Below, in pieces: positions 33,406 to 45,100 of a stretch of 48,728 bases of DNA. The DNA is from Pedobacter fastidiosus (lineage in GTDB: Bacteria; Bacteroidota; Bacteroidia; Sphingobacteriales; Sphingobacteriaceae): positions 1-48,728 of the forward strand of contig NZ_JACRYL010000029.1 of NCBI RefSeq assembly GCF_014306625.1, written 5' to 3'. How positions within the stretch are numbered: the first letter of the stretch is position 1; every line of letters begins with the position of its first letter. The translations under genes and the position numbers were made by a program. Below the pieces are notes generated by a model. The model did no database searches and was not told the origin of the DNA. It saw only the letters and a list, made by a program, of their open reading frames with translations.

Positions 33406-33963
33406 ATGACGATTTTAAAAAAAAACACACTTCCTAAAAATTCAATTTTGAATTCCAATCATTCAAAATATGACTACATGGATGGTTTTGCCGGAATGGT
33501 AATCGATCACGATCATAAATTTACTTCTCTCCACCTTTGGATCGCATTTTTTTCGAGCGCTTTAAAAAGTCCAAAATGGATTGAAAGATTATTTATCTGG
33601 AGAAACAAAATAGTATCTATTTTTGGATTAAAAACATCCAGCAACATGGAGGATAGATCTAGCCAACTTAAAAATCTAAAAGGTGAAAATGGAGAACACC
33701 TTGGTCTTTTCAAATTACTAGATAGAACCGAGAATGAAATCATTTTAGGTCACAACGACAAACATTTAAATTTCAAAATCTCACTACTACTTGGCGAACA
33801 AAAAAGCGGAATAACCGAAAGGGAATTAATCCTTTCTACAACAATAAATTTTAACAATTGGTTTGGCAGAATATATTTTACAATCATTAAACCATTCCAT
33901 AACCTTATAGTACCGAGAATGCTTAAAGTCATCATTAGTGAATTAGAAAACCACAACTATTAA
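33406..33963 (+). CDS. DUF2867 family protein
   Basis: A 185-residue cytoplasmic protein. Segments such as YDYMDGFAGMV, FFSSALKSPKWIERLFIWRNKIVSIFGLK, LLDRTENEIILGHNDKHL and FNNWFGRIYFTIIKPFHNLIVPRML follow the order and composition of DUF2867, a START-like family of unknown role. Length is normal. It stands alone between divergent and convergent neighbours and is followed by a terminator-like hairpin. Confidence 0.75.
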   Translation: MTILKKNTLPKNSILNSNHSKYDYMDGFAGMVIDHDHKFTSLHLWIAFFSSALKSPKWIERLFIWRNKIVSIFGLKTSSNMEDRSSQLKNLKGENGEHLGLFKLLDRTENEIILGHNDKHLNFKISLLLGEQKSGITERELILSTTINFNNWFGRIYFTIIKPFHNLIVPRMLKVIISELENHNY

Positions 33964-33980
33964 TGGTTATACCTAAAAAC

Positions 33981-34010
33981 AAAGGCCTGAGTTTTCACCC
34001 AAGCCTTTTT
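33981..34010 (+). terminator. Terminator-like hairpin after the DUF2867 gene
   Basis: AGGCCTGAGT pairs with ACCCAAGCCT (two mismatches) around a 4-nt loop, followed by TTTTT, about 20 bp past the stop. Confidence 0.65.
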
Positions 34011-34127
34011 CTTACCCACCCCACTATTCATATTTAATTAAGAGCGTTTAATTAAACACGGATTTCGTTAATACGTTTATAAATTCTGAAATACACTTTC
34101 TCAAGATTATATTAATTTTAATCATTT

Positions 34128-34200
34128 AAAATTCTCCTGCAGATCACGCAAAATCTGCAGATTGCTTCTGCGTAAATCACCTTGATCTGCGGGAGATTTT
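34128..34200. repeat. Long imperfect inverted repeat
   Basis: AAAATTCTCCTGCAGATCA and TGATCTGCGGGAGATTTT are reverse complements except one extra base and one mismatch. They enclose 36 bp that themselves hold an ATCTGCAGAT palindrome. It lies between DUF2867 and the convergent TonB gene and may be a terminator or a second palindromic repeat family. Confidence 0.55.
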
Positions 34201-34248
34201 ATAATGCTATTAATCCTTGCCGAATCAAGTTAGAAGAATACCAATCCA

Positions 34249-35088
34249 TTACATCAAATTAAAATTAATTGGCATATTGTATCTCACGCGAACAGGAACA
34301 CCTTTATTTTTACCAGGTTTCCATAAAGGCGATTTTTTGATCACTTTCATTGCTTCTTCATCGCAACCATAACCAATTCCCCTCAAAACTTGAACGTCGG
34401 TAATCGAACCATCTTTCTCCACTACAAAACTTACAAATACCTTACCTTGAATCTCATCTTCTTGTGCTCTTGAGGGATACCTTAAATTGCGCTCCATATA
34501 TTTGGTAAAGGCTTTCATCCCCCCAGTAAATTCTGGATATTCATCAACTCCACCACCAATATAGATCTCATTATCAACCCCACCAACAACACCTTCTTTG
34601 TCTTTACCCAAACCATTTCCATTCCCAGTAGCAGTCGGGATAACCAAGTTTGGTTTAATCTCTCCATCTTGGGTTTTATTACTAACAACAGCACTTTCAA
34701 TGTCCTTAATTGTTGGCGGTTCTTCTATGTCTTTTCGGTCAACCACCACAATATTCGAAACCATCTTAACCGTTTTAACCTTAACTGGCTCTGCTTTTGC
34801 TGGCTCTACCTTTTTTTCAGGCTCAACCTTTTTATTCATATCATGGATAGGCTGCAAGTCCACTACGGTTGTAGTATTTTCAAAAACAGTCTCCTTCGGA
34901 AATACCTTTGCATAAATAATTGGAGAAAAGCACAACAGAAGAAAAATACTTCCCGATACGAAAAGTGCTCTGGTCATGATAGTAGACGACTTAGATCTTA
35001 ATTCATAAGCGCCATAAGTTTTGTTGCGGTTTGCAAATACAAGATCGAGCCACTCGGTTTTGTATACGTTAATTGAAGAATTGAACAT
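34249..35088 (-). CDS. TonB-family energy-transducing protein
   Basis: 279 residues. The N terminus KTEWLDLVFANRNKTYGAYELR is typical of the Bacteroidota TonB group, with one membrane helix at about 42-62. A Pro/Lys/Glu-rich periplasmic spacer follows (EKKVEPAKAEPVKVKTVK), then the TonB C-terminal domain (about 195-279) with YPSRAQEDEIQGKVFVSF, the DGSITDVQVLRG turn and the PLWKPGKNKGVPVRVRYNMP end. TonB passes energy from ExbBD to outer-membrane receptors. No exbB/exbD or receptor gene is adjacent. The next gene upstream is the divergent glnN. Confidence 0.85.
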   Translation of the reverse strand: MFNSSINVYKTEWLDLVFANRNKTYGAYELRSKSSTIMTRALFVSGSIFLLLCFSPIIYAKVFPKETVFENTTTVVDLQPIHDMNKKVEPEKKVEPAKAEPVKVKTVKMVSNIVVVDRKDIEEPPTIKDIESAVVSNKTQDGEIKPNLVIPTATGNGNGLGKDKEGVVGGVDNEIYIGGGVDEYPEFTGGMKAFTKYMERNLRYPSRAQEDEIQGKVFVSFVVEKDGSITDVQVLRGIGYGCDEEAMKVIKKSPLWKPGKNKGVPVRVRYNMPINFNLM

Positions 35089-35262
35089 AGCTTTTAAGTT
35101 TTATACCATGATGTAGAAAATTAATCAATTCCATAAAACTTTAAAAAATCTATATAATTTGCGAAAAATGAAATTTTTCATCTCAAAAACATTTTTTTAT
35201 TTCATTTTCAATAAATTTCACATATTTAATGCGATTGTTTTATAAAAATTAATAAAATATGC

Positions 35263-35270
35263 TATTTTTG
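35263..35270 (+). promoter_or_regulatory. Minus-7 element of glnN (TAnnTTTG)
   Basis: TATTTTTG lies 20 bp before the glnN start. A TTG at 35235-35237 is 25 nt upstream, slightly long. Confidence 0.55.
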
Positions 35271-35290
35271 ACAAAAAACATAACAAATTA

Positions 35291-37465
35291 ATGAAAAGCT
35301 TAAGAACCATCGCATTAAAAGAGGCTCAAAACAGAATTTCACCAGAAGTTAAATCACCATCAGCAAAAATTTCTGACTTTTTTGGCTCTAATGTATTTGA
35401 TAAGAGAAAAATGAGAGATTTCTTATCTAAAGACGTGTATGAAAAATTAATATCATCTATCAACCAAGGTGAATTAATTAATACGGACGACGCTAACCAG
35501 ATTGCCACAGCTATGAAAGCTTGGGCAATGAGTGCAGGCGCTACACACTATACACACTGGTTCCAGCCTTTAACAGGAACAACTGCAGAAAAGCACGATT
35601 CATTTTTCGAACCTAGCGGAGACGGTGCAATTGAAAAATTTGCCGGAAGCGCCTTAGTTCAACAAGAACCAGATGCCTCTAGTTTCCCTAACGGTGGTAT
35701 TCGTAATACTTTCGAAGCGCGTGGTTACACTGCATGGGATCCTTCTTCTCCAGCTTTCATCATGGAAAGTAAAGCAGGTAAAACACTTTGTATCCCTACA
35801 GTTTTTGTATCATATACCGGTGAAGCCTTGGATTATAAAGCACCTTTGTTAAAAGCATTAGCTGCGCTTGATAAAGCTGCTGTTGATGTTTGCCAATATT
35901 TCGATAAAAGTATCACTAAAGTAAACGCATCTTTAGGTATCGAACAAGAATATTTCTTAGTTGATGAGTCTTTATTTAACGCTCGTCCTGATTTATTGTT
36001 AACCGGCCGTACGCTATTCGGACACATGTCTGCAAAAGGCCAACAATTAGAAGATCATTATTTCGGATCAATTCCTGAGCGTGTATTCAGTTACATGGTC
36101 GATTTCGAAAATGAAGCCCTAAAATTAGGGATTCCTTTAAAAACGCGTCACAATGAGGTTGCACCATCTCAGTTTGAATGTGCGCCTATTTACGAAGAAA
36201 TCAACTTAGCAATCGATCACAACCAATTGTTGATGGATTTGATGGAAAAAGTTGCCCGTCGTCACCATTTCCGTGTTTTATTGCACGAAAAACCATATGC
36301 AGGCATTAACGGATCAGGTAAACACAACAACTGGTCGTTAATTACAGATACTGGTAAAAATTTATTGGCACCAGGTAAAACGCCTAAAAACAACTTAATG
36401 TTCCTTGCTTTCTTTGTTAACACAGTTAAAGCAGTTAGCGAGCATGCAGATTTATTACGTGCAAGTATTGCTTCGGTAAGCAACGATCACCGTTTAGGTG
36501 CTAACGAAGCGCCACCAGCAATTATCTCTATCTTCTTAGGTTCTCAATTGAACGATGTGTTGGATGAGATTGAGCACTCACGCATCAGCAAAAAAATTAA
36601 AGAAGATAACGCACTTTGGTTAGGTATTCCTAAAATTCCACAAATTTTGTTGGATAATACAGATCGTAACCGTACTTCTCCTTTCGCATTTACAGGTAAC
36701 AAATTTGAGTTAAGAGCGGTAGGTTCTTCAGCGAATTCATCAGCACCGATGACGATCTTAAATGCGATCATGGCCGAGCAATTGGTTAAATTCAAAACTG
36801 AGGTTGATAAATTGATTAAGAAAGGTGATAAAAAAGACATCGCTCTATTAACAGTTATCAAAAAATACATCAAAGAATCGAAATCTATTCGTTTCGAAGG
36901 CAATGGTTATAGCCAAGAGTGGGAAGATGAAGCACTAGCACGTGGTTTATCAAACATTAAAACTACACCTAAAGCTTTAGATGCTTATTTAACAGATAAA
37001 TCGGCAGAATTATTCAACGCTACAGGTATTTATAGCAAACGTGAAGTTCATGCCCGTCATGAAATCATGTTAGAAAACTTCTACAAAAAACTACAAATCG
37101 AAGCGCGTGTAATGGGTGAAGTTGCAAACACTGCAATTATTCCTGCTGCAATTGCTTACCAAAACTCTTTAATCGCAAACGTAAAAGGATTAAAAGAAAT
37201 CGGTGTAGATAGTAAAGTTTCTTTAGATATCGTTAAAAAATTAACCGAGCATTTAGAAATTGTTAAAACCAATATCGATGCGATGTTAGAAGAACGTAAA
37301 ATCACCAACAAAATCGAAGATACTCGCGAAAAAGCGATTGCTTACGATGAGAAAGTTAAAACGTATTTCGAAGTAATCCGCTACCATGCAGATAAATTAG
37401 AACAAATCGTTGATGACAGCGTTTGGCCTTTACCAAAATTCAGAGAATTATTATTCATGAAATAA
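35291..37465 (+). CDS. glnN: Glutamine synthetase type III
   Basis: 724 residues, the normal size of the GSIII class found in Bacteroidota and cyanobacteria. It makes glutamine from glutamate, ammonia and ATP. Motifs in order: the GSIII-specific THYTHWFQPLTG near residue 85-96, GIEQEYFLVD (metal-binding Glu) near 215, NGSGKHNNWS (ammonia/glutamate site) near 340 and NRTSPFAFTGNKFELR near 460. A helical C-terminal part extends the usual fold, ending FRELLFMK. No adenylylation site is expected in this class. It is followed by a strong terminator. Confidence 0.96.
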   Translation: MKSLRTIALKEAQNRISPEVKSPSAKISDFFGSNVFDKRKMRDFLSKDVYEKLISSINQGELINTDDANQIATAMKAWAMSAGATHYTHWFQPLTGTTAEKHDSFFEPSGDGAIEKFAGSALVQQEPDASSFPNGGIRNTFEARGYTAWDPSSPAFIMESKAGKTLCIPTVFVSYTGEALDYKAPLLKALAALDKAAVDVCQYFDKSITKVNASLGIEQEYFLVDESLFNARPDLLLTGRTLFGHMSAKGQQLEDHYFGSIPERVFSYMVDFENEALKLGIPLKTRHNEVAPSQFECAPIYEEINLAIDHNQLLMDLMEKVARRHHFRVLLHEKPYAGINGSGKHNNWSLITDTGKNLLAPGKTPKNNLMFLAFFVNTVKAVSEHADLLRASIASVSNDHRLGANEAPPAIISIFLGSQLNDVLDEIEHSRISKKIKEDNALWLGIPKIPQILLDNTDRNRTSPFAFTGNKFELRAVGSSANSSAPMTILNAIMAEQLVKFKTEVDKLIKKGDKKDIALLTVIKKYIKESKSIRFEGNGYSQEWEDEALARGLSNIKTTPKALDAYLTDKSAELFNATGIYSKREVHARHEIMLENFYKKLQIEARVMGEVANTAIIPAAIAYQNSLIANVKGLKEIGVDSKVSLDIVKKLTEHLEIVKTNIDAMLEERKITNKIEDTREKAIAYDEKVKTYFEVIRYHADKLEQIVDDSVWPLPKFRELLFMK

Positions 37466-37492
37466 CATTTAAGCCTTAAGGTTTAAAGTATA

Positions 37493-37525
37493 GGGCGTAA
37501 GGTGTAAACTTTACGCCCTTTTTTT
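37493..37525 (+). terminator. Rho-independent terminator of glnN
   Basis: GGGCGTAA / TTACGCCC stem with a 10-nt loop, then seven T, 27 bp after the glnN stop. Confidence 0.9.
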
Positions 37526-37730
37526 GATCAAGATTTTTAAGATTTAAGGATTTTAAGATCATTCGCAATAGACTTAAATATGCTCACATTTCCTCTGCGT
37601 TAGAAATTCCCTCTGCTACAGAGCTTAGGTGTTCTTAGGTTTCTCAGGTGGTGTAAATCTTTACTCCTTTTTTTGATCAAGATTTTTAAGATTTAAGGAT
37701 TTTAAGGTCATTCGCTATAGTATTAAATGT
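37519..37730. repeat. 149-bp spaced direct repeat in the glnN-purM gap
   Basis: The 442-bp gap carries two copies of a roughly 50-bp box, starting TTTTTTTGATCAAG at 37519 and 37668, that differ at few positions. The stretch between has shorter related pieces (AGGTGTTCTTAGGT, TCTCAGGTGG). The same box type occurs in part near 5556. No gene is credible. Confidence 0.6.
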
Positions 37731-37892
37731 CCTTACATTTCTTATATGGTAAAAATTTCTTCTACAACAATCCTTACCTGTTCCCAGGCCTATCAGGTGG
37801 TAAAACAATCCATCAAACATAATACTTTTGTTTTTTTCACCCCTTGCTAAAAACCTTTTACCTTTTACCTTCCTCCTTTTACCTCGAATCCT

Positions 37893-37900
37893 TATCTTTG
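37893..37900 (+). promoter_or_regulatory. Minus-7 element of purM (TAnnTTTG)
   Basis: TATCTTTG ends 7 nt before the purM ATG, so the transcript should begin at or within a few bases of the start codon. Confidence 0.6.
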
Positions 37901-37907
37901 CGCCAAC

Positions 37908-39089
37908 ATGAGTGATAACAGGTACAATCAACGTGGCGTTTCGGCCTCAAAAGAAGATGTGCATAATGCCATCAAAAACATCGATAAAGGAATTTTCCCG
38001 AAAGCATTTTGTAAAATCATTCCCGATATTTTAGGTGGAGATGATGCTTATTGCAACATTATGCACGCCGATGGTGCAGGTACCAAATCATCTTTAGCTT
38101 ATGTATATTGGAAAGAAACCGGCGATCTATCCGTTTGGAAAGGGATCGCTCAAGATGCCATCATCATGAATCTCGACGATTTAATCTGCGTTGGTGCCAC
38201 CGATAATATCTTGCTATCTTCTACAATTGGAAGAAATAAAAATCTAATCCCAGGTGAAGTACTTGCCGAAATCATTAACGGAACCGAAGAAATTCTGGCC
38301 GATTTACGTAAAGAAGGCATTTCCATCTACTCCACCGGGGGCGAAACAGCCGATGTTGGCGATTTGGTAAGAACCATAATTGTCGATTCTACCGTAACCT
38401 GTCGTATAAAAAGAGAAGAAATCATCAGCAATGATAACATTAAACCAGGCGATGTAATTGTAGCACTGGCCTCTTACGGACAAGCAACTTACGAAACTGA
38501 ATATAACGGTGGTATGGGCTCTAACGGATTAACCTCTGCCCGCCATGATGTGTTTGAAAAATCTGTAGCCAATAATTATCCTGAAAGTTTCGATCCAACT
38601 GTACCTTTCGACTTAGTTTTCTCAGGTCAGAAACAATTAACCGATCAAATCGAAATAGAAGGATTCGGTAAAATCACATCAGGAAAACTCGTATTATCTC
38701 CAACTCGTACCTACGCTCCGGTTATCAAGAAAATATTAAAAAGCCACCGCAATAAAATCAATGGAATTGTACACTGCAGTGGCGGTGCCCAAACCAAAGT
38801 GCTCCATTTCATCAATGATGATATTCATGTAATAAAAGATAATTTATTCCCAGTTCCACCATTATTCAAATTAATACAAGAAGAATCTGGAACAGATTGG
38901 AAAGAAATGTACAAAGTATTTAACATGGGCCATCGTATGGAATTGTACGTTCCCGAAGAAATTGCCCAAGATATTATCGAAATCTCCAAAAGCTTCAACA
39001 TCGAGGCACAGATTATCGGTCGCGTAGAAAAAGGTGCTCAAAAACAGGTTACCATAGAAAGCGAAAAAGGAACTTTCATCTATAATTAA
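37908..39089 (+). CDS. purM: Phosphoribosylformylglycinamidine cyclo-ligase (AIR synthase)
   Basis: 393 residues of the AIR-synthase (PurM) superfamily in the Bacteroidota form. It closes FGAM to AIR in purine synthesis, the step after PurL. Visible motifs: the N-terminal YNQRGVSASKEDV, GGDDAYCNIMHADGAGTKS (nucleotide-binding), IAQDAIIMNLDDLICVGA, YSTGGETADVGDLV and the C-terminal VFNMGHRMELYV. The start is fixed by the conserved N terminus and has no alternative Met nearby. The promoter element lies 7 nt upstream, suggesting a leaderless message. Annotation as PurM is favoured over other superfamily members by overall pattern and length. Confidence 0.9.
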   Translation: MSDNRYNQRGVSASKEDVHNAIKNIDKGIFPKAFCKIIPDILGGDDAYCNIMHADGAGTKSSLAYVYWKETGDLSVWKGIAQDAIIMNLDDLICVGATDNILLSSTIGRNKNLIPGEVLAEIINGTEEILADLRKEGISIYSTGGETADVGDLVRTIIVDSTVTCRIKREEIISNDNIKPGDVIVALASYGQATYETEYNGGMGSNGLTSARHDVFEKSVANNYPESFDPTVPFDLVFSGQKQLTDQIEIEGFGKITSGKLVLSPTRTYAPVIKKILKSHRNKINGIVHCSGGAQTKVLHFINDDIHVIKDNLFPVPPLFKLIQEESGTDWKEMYKVFNMGHRMELYVPEEIAQDIIEISKSFNIEAQIIGRVEKGAQKQVTIESEKGTFIYN

Positions 39090-39106
39090 GAATTTAATTT
39101 ACCAAC

Positions 39107-39145
39107 GCAAAACCCTTATAGATTTATTTTCTATAAGGGTTTTGC
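39107..39145. terminator. Bidirectional terminator between purM and the SprB-repeat protein
   Basis: Perfect 15-bp inverted repeat GCAAAACCCTTATAG / CTATAAGGGTTTTGC around 9 nt, between convergent genes. Confidence 0.85.
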
Positions 39146-39164
39146 AATTAGGTTCAGTCTGATT

Positions 39165-42100
39165 TTATATTTTAATAATCTTTAAAGTTTCGACCTGATT
39201 TCCGGCTTCGAGCGTTAAAACATAAATCCCTGGTGGAATTCCCCTCTCATTAAAATTAATTTCAAAATTATCATTGTTCGAATAAGTTTGTGGAGCAATA
39301 ACTAAGTTGCCACCGAAACCATACATCGAAATTTTAATATCCATCTTTTGTGAGAGCTTAATCACTGTTTTAAACTCTCCATTGGTAGGATTTGGATATA
39401 TTTTGAAAGAAGTAAATAATTCATCTTTATAACCCAAAGCATCATTAACCTCCTTCTTCTTGTCTTTCGGCAAAATTGTTATGCTTTTTTGAACAGCATC
39501 TGCACATTGTCCAAGATTCACCATCATCATCATGTTATAAACTCCGGGAGCGTTAAAACTTATTTGCTTAATGCTACTTGATGCATTCCCTCCTACCATA
39601 ATCGTTCCCGTATCAAAAATCCAAGATGTTTTTGATGGTGTTGGTTTGGAAACATCAACAACGATAATGGTATCGCCAACATTCGCATAGGTAGATACCA
39701 GAAAGTTAGCCTTTAACAGAGTTGTAGAAGTTTGAACGGTAAATGTTTTTGCTACTGAACAACCAATAGCATTGGTAACTTTTAACGAATATTTCCCGTC
39801 TTCACTGATTTGAACTTTTTGAGTCGTTTTGGAAAAACCATTATCGGCAGTCCATAAATAGCTGAATCCTGGGTTACCGGCATCATAAGTTACAATTTGC
39901 CCAACACACAAAACTGTATCAGGAACATTAGTGATCTTAATTTCTGATGGCGTAATAATATCTGTTGCATCTTCTACAGAACATCCATTAGCATCAACAA
40001 TCGTTGCCCTATAAAAATCTCCACATAAATTACTTATGGTAGAAACATTTCCATAATTACCTGATGACCATTTATAAGTATAGGGAGCAGTTCCTCCAGA
40101 AACTGATAGTTTTATTTCTCCATCACATACATCGAAACACTTTTGCTGAGTTACTGTTTTTGTTACCATTAAAGCTAATGGCTCAATAATCGTTTTTGTT
40201 ATTGAAGCCGTACAACCTTTATCGTCCTTAACAGAGATGTTATAATTTCCGGCACTTAGGTTTTTGAAAATTGCTGATGCTTGATAAGCACCATTGTTAA
40301 TTGAATATTGGTAAATGCCACTTCCGCCCGTTGAAACAACTGAAATTTCACCAGTAGAACTAGCGTTACAACTTAGATTTTTAAATGAGTTAATAGATAA
40401 TCCAAGAATTGAATTTTCATTGATAACGACATTTAGATTAGTACTACAGCCATTTGCGTCGATTAAATTTATCAGATAATTCCCACCTGCCAAATTTTCA
40501 AAATGATTGGAAGACTGTTGTGTTCCCCCATTTATAGAATATTGATAAGGTTGTGTTCCTCCTAATGGATTTACGACTAATGAACCATTTTTAGTTCCAA
40601 AACAAGTTACATCACTTTTGCTTGATAAACTTAACGCTAATAAGGCAGGCTCAGTAAGCAACACATTAATATTTTCTGTACAGTTATGTGCATCCTTTAC
40701 CCAAACGTTGTAATTCTTAGCTATTAGCGAAGAAAATATTCCTGAAGTAGTATAAGTTATTCCTCCATCAATACTATATTGATATGATGATGTACCTCCA
40801 TTCGCCAAAACTTCGATCTTTCCATTATTTTGTCCGTTGCAAGAAATATTTTTTTGAGATTTTAATTCGAGATTTAATTTAGAAGGTTCTGTTATTGATA
40901 TATTTAAAGTATACTGACAACTGTTGGGATTATCTTTAACTACAAGAGAATAGTTACCTGCAACTAAACCACTAAAATTATTCGATACCTGAAAACTTCC
41001 GCCGTTAAGAGAATATGAATAATTTCCATTTCCGCCTACAGTATTATTAACCACGATATTTCCGTTATTACCAGAAAAACAAGAAACATCAGTTGTTAAG
41101 AGCTGAGCTGAAATACCAGCCGGAACACTTATGGTTTTTGTTTCTGAAGTTATACATCCATTGTTATCCTTAACAAAAACCGTATACTGACCAGCAACAA
41201 GTCCTGTAAAATTCTGATTTGAAGAATAATTATTTCCATCGATGCTATATAAATATGGCTGTACTCCGCCATTAACACTGCTAACAGAAATACTACCAAC
41301 ACCGTTACAAGTTGTAGGAGAAACTGCCGAAACCTGCAAAACCAATTTAGGTGCGATGTTAATTACAGAAACCTGATCGGAAATCTGACAGTTATTTTTA
41401 TCTCGAACCACCAAATTGTAATTCCCGGCAATTAGATTCGAAAATGTATTACTTAATTGAAACGAAGAGCCATTAACCGAATATTGATATGGCGCTTCTC
41501 CGCCTAAAACATTTATGGTAATCGATCCGCTTGCATCACCAAAACATTTAACATCTTGCTTTGTAATAGAGGCAACTAATTTTTGAGATTCGGTAAGAGT
41601 TATATTTAGTGTTTGCAAACATAAATTAACATCTTTAACTTGAACCACGTAATTACCAGATAATAAACTAGTAAATGTAGAATTAGCTTGAAAACTGCCT
41701 CCATTTAAAGCATATTGAAAAGGAGCTACACCTCCAGATGCTGACACAGAGATTTCTCCAGTATTAGAACCAAAACATTTAATATCCGCTTTGTTAATCA
41801 ACGCTAAATTTAAAGTCATTGGCTCAGTAATGGCTTCAGTTAATTCCTTATAACATCCGTTACCATCCGTAACACGCACTACATAATTACCAGAAGCTAA
41901 ATTGTTAAAACTATTAATTAAACCTTGATCTACACCATTTAATTTATAAGTATAACTTCCATTTCCACCAGTTGCATTTACAACAAAACTTCCGTTATTA
42001 GCTCCGTTGCACAGTACATTCTGCTTATTTGAAACATTCAACAAAATATCGTCTGGCTGAAGAACATCTGCATTAACATCCACCATACAGCCATTTTGAT

Positions 42101-45100
42101 CTTTGATAGAGAAAACATAATGTCCGGCTGTTAATCCACTAAACGTATTTGTGGATGCATATAATCCTGAACTTTTAATTCCATAAACATAGGTGCCAGT
42201 TCCGCCAGAAACAGATAAAACTACTTTACCGTCTGCAGAACTATGACAAGTTACAGCAGTAACCGCAGCAGATGCTATTAATTGGTTCGGCTGACCAATG
42301 GTTACGTTTGCAAACTTGATACATCCGTTATCATCAATAATTTTGATTTCGTAAGTTCCTGCAACCGCTCCAGAAAATACGCCATTGCTAAATGGCAGAC
42401 TTGGATTACTACTATATGCAATATTCCCTTCGCCACCTGTTGCAGATACATTAATTGTACCCGTTCCTCCAAAACAAGTTGCATCAGTTTTTCCGTCAAT
42501 ATTCAATACAAGTTGTGGCGGTTGTTTAACCAAAACAGATAAGCTTGTGGCGCAATCTGCTTGATCTTTAATTTTGAATTCATATTGACCTGCTAGTAAA
42601 CCGGTAAATACGCCAGTAGCATTGCTACTTGCCCAGTTATCTTTGGAATAAATATATCCGCCAGAGCCTCCAGAAGCAGAAATTATAACTACCCCACTAG
42701 AGAAACCATTGCATTTTACATCTTGGGTAACAACCGTTGCTTGAACTGCGCTTGCAGGCTGGCCAACAACTATGTTATTATTTACCGATACACAACCGCT
42801 TCCATCTTTAATCTTAACCAAATAATTACCCTGTGGTAAATTAAAGATATTGCTAATCTGATAACTTGTTCCACCATTGCTCGAGTAAGTATATCCAGAG
42901 CCCGAACCACCCGTTGGATTATTAATGATAATCGATCCTGTTCCACCAAAACAGCTTGCATCTACTTTAACAATATTTGCACTAATCTGTGCTGGCTGGG
43001 CAATATTAACAGCCACATCAATAGTTGTATTGGTAGCATCTTTAACAGTTATAGTATAGTTTCCTGCAACTAATCCTGTAAAACTGCCCGAACTCTGATA
43101 AACCCCACCATTAAATCTATATTGATAAGGCGAGGTTCCTCCATTTGCCAATACGGCAACACTTCCCGATAAATCGCCATAGCAACTATTATCTATCTTG
43201 GATGTTACATTTAAAGTAAGCTGTGTACTCGAATTAAGCGTTATGCTTAATTGATTTGAAACACAACCATTTCCATCTTTAGCTGTAATTAAATACGTTC
43301 CATTTGGCAAACCACTAAATGTTCCAGATGGATTATAAGCAGATCCATTTATCGAAAATACATATCCCGAATTACTTCCACCAGTAGCAGAAACCACAAT
43401 TTGGCCATCACTTGCCCCTACAACTGTAGGGTTATTCTGAAAACCCAATACTGACACTACTGCATTGGGAATGGCAATATTTACTGTATTATTTGTTTTA
43501 AGTACACAATTATTTGCATCTATTACAGTTACGGTGTAATTTCCATTATTTAAGCCTGAAAATAAGTTGGAGCTTTGATAAATCCCGCCGTTTAATGAAT
43601 ATTGATATGGTGCTACCCCACCACCAGCAGTTGCCGTGATTGTTCCAGTGCCAGAATTACAATTTGGATTTTGCCCTACTATGCTAGCAGTTATAGCCTG
43701 AGGCTGAATAATGGTTACAACTGTAGAAACTTCATAATCATTCGCATCTTTAGCATTTAATGTATAGTTTCCAGCGATTAATCCTGTAAAGTTATTCGAA
43801 CTTTGATAACCGCCACCATTAATTTCATATTGATAAGGTGCCGTTCCGCTAGAAGCGCTTACAGTTACCGAACCTGTATTTCCACCAAAACAGGTATTAT
43901 CTACTTTACTGTTTACGTTGATGCTAAATTGATTGGGCTGATTTAAAGTAACAGATAAAACTGTAGATGCACATCCGTTTCCATCTTTCGCTAACAGTGA
44001 ATACGTTCCCGCGGGTAAACCTGTAAATGTACCCGATGAAACATAATTTGCACCATCAATAGAATAGGTAAAACCTGCTCCATTGCCTCCACTTCCTATA
44101 ACAGCGATTTGTCCATCATTGGTATTAAAACCTGTAGGATCATTTTTGAAGCTCAGCGAAACATTTACAGGATTTGGCAAAGTTATTACAACAGAATTAC
44201 TGATTGCGGCACTACAATTTTTCGAATCAGTTACACTAACGGTATATGTTCCGGCTGCGAGATTGGTAAATACGTTAGAACTTACATAAGTACCTCCGTT
44301 TAAAGCATAGCTATATGGCGGAGTTCCACCATTTGCCGTTGCCGTAATTATTCCACCTCCAATTGCGCAATTTGGATTTTGCCCTGTAATACTAGCGCTT
44401 ATTGAACTGGGCTGTAAAATGTTTGCATTAACATTAGCTATATTCCCATTATTGTCTTTTACAGATAAGGTATAATTGCCCGCGGTTAAATTATTAAAAG
44501 AATTGCTGGTTTGATAACTGCCACCATTTATAGAATAATCATAAGGACTAGTGCCACCGCTAGCAGTAACTTCTACACTTCCAATACTACCACCAAAACA
44601 AATATTATTTGTTTTGGTACTTATTGCTAAACCCAATTGTGTAGGCTCAGCTAAGGTAACGCTCAAAGGCAACGACTCGCAACCTTTATTGTCTCTTGCG
44701 GTTAAGCTGTATGTTCCAGCAACTAAACCACTAAAAGTATCTGATGCGGTATAACTTCCTCCATTTATAGCATATGTATAACCAGTTCCTGTACCTCCAT
44801 TGGCTGATAGGATGATCTGCCCATTGCTTAAACCGAAACCTGTTGGGTTGGTTTTGTTATTTAAGACTGTATTCACTGCTGTTGGAACTGAAATAACCAC
44901 GGCATTACTCGTTGCAGGACTACAGCCATTTGCATCTATAATTTTAACCGTATAGCTTCCCGCGGTTAAACCAGTAAAAACATTTGATGCCTGATATGTT
45001 GTGCCCCCATTTATAGAATACTGATAAGGTGGGGTTCCCCCTCCACCAGTCGCTGTTATAATTCCAGTACCTGTTGAGCAATCAGGATTTTGACCGGCTA

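Noticed and set aside
34598..35001. Plus-strand frames of 105 and 110 residues
   Set aside because: They are antisense to the TonB-family gene; their Ser/Leu/Phe-rich composition is typical of shadows.
42282..42542. Plus-strand frame inside the SprB-repeat gene
   Set aside because: It is antisense to the repeats; similar frames occur at other repeats, with no start signal.
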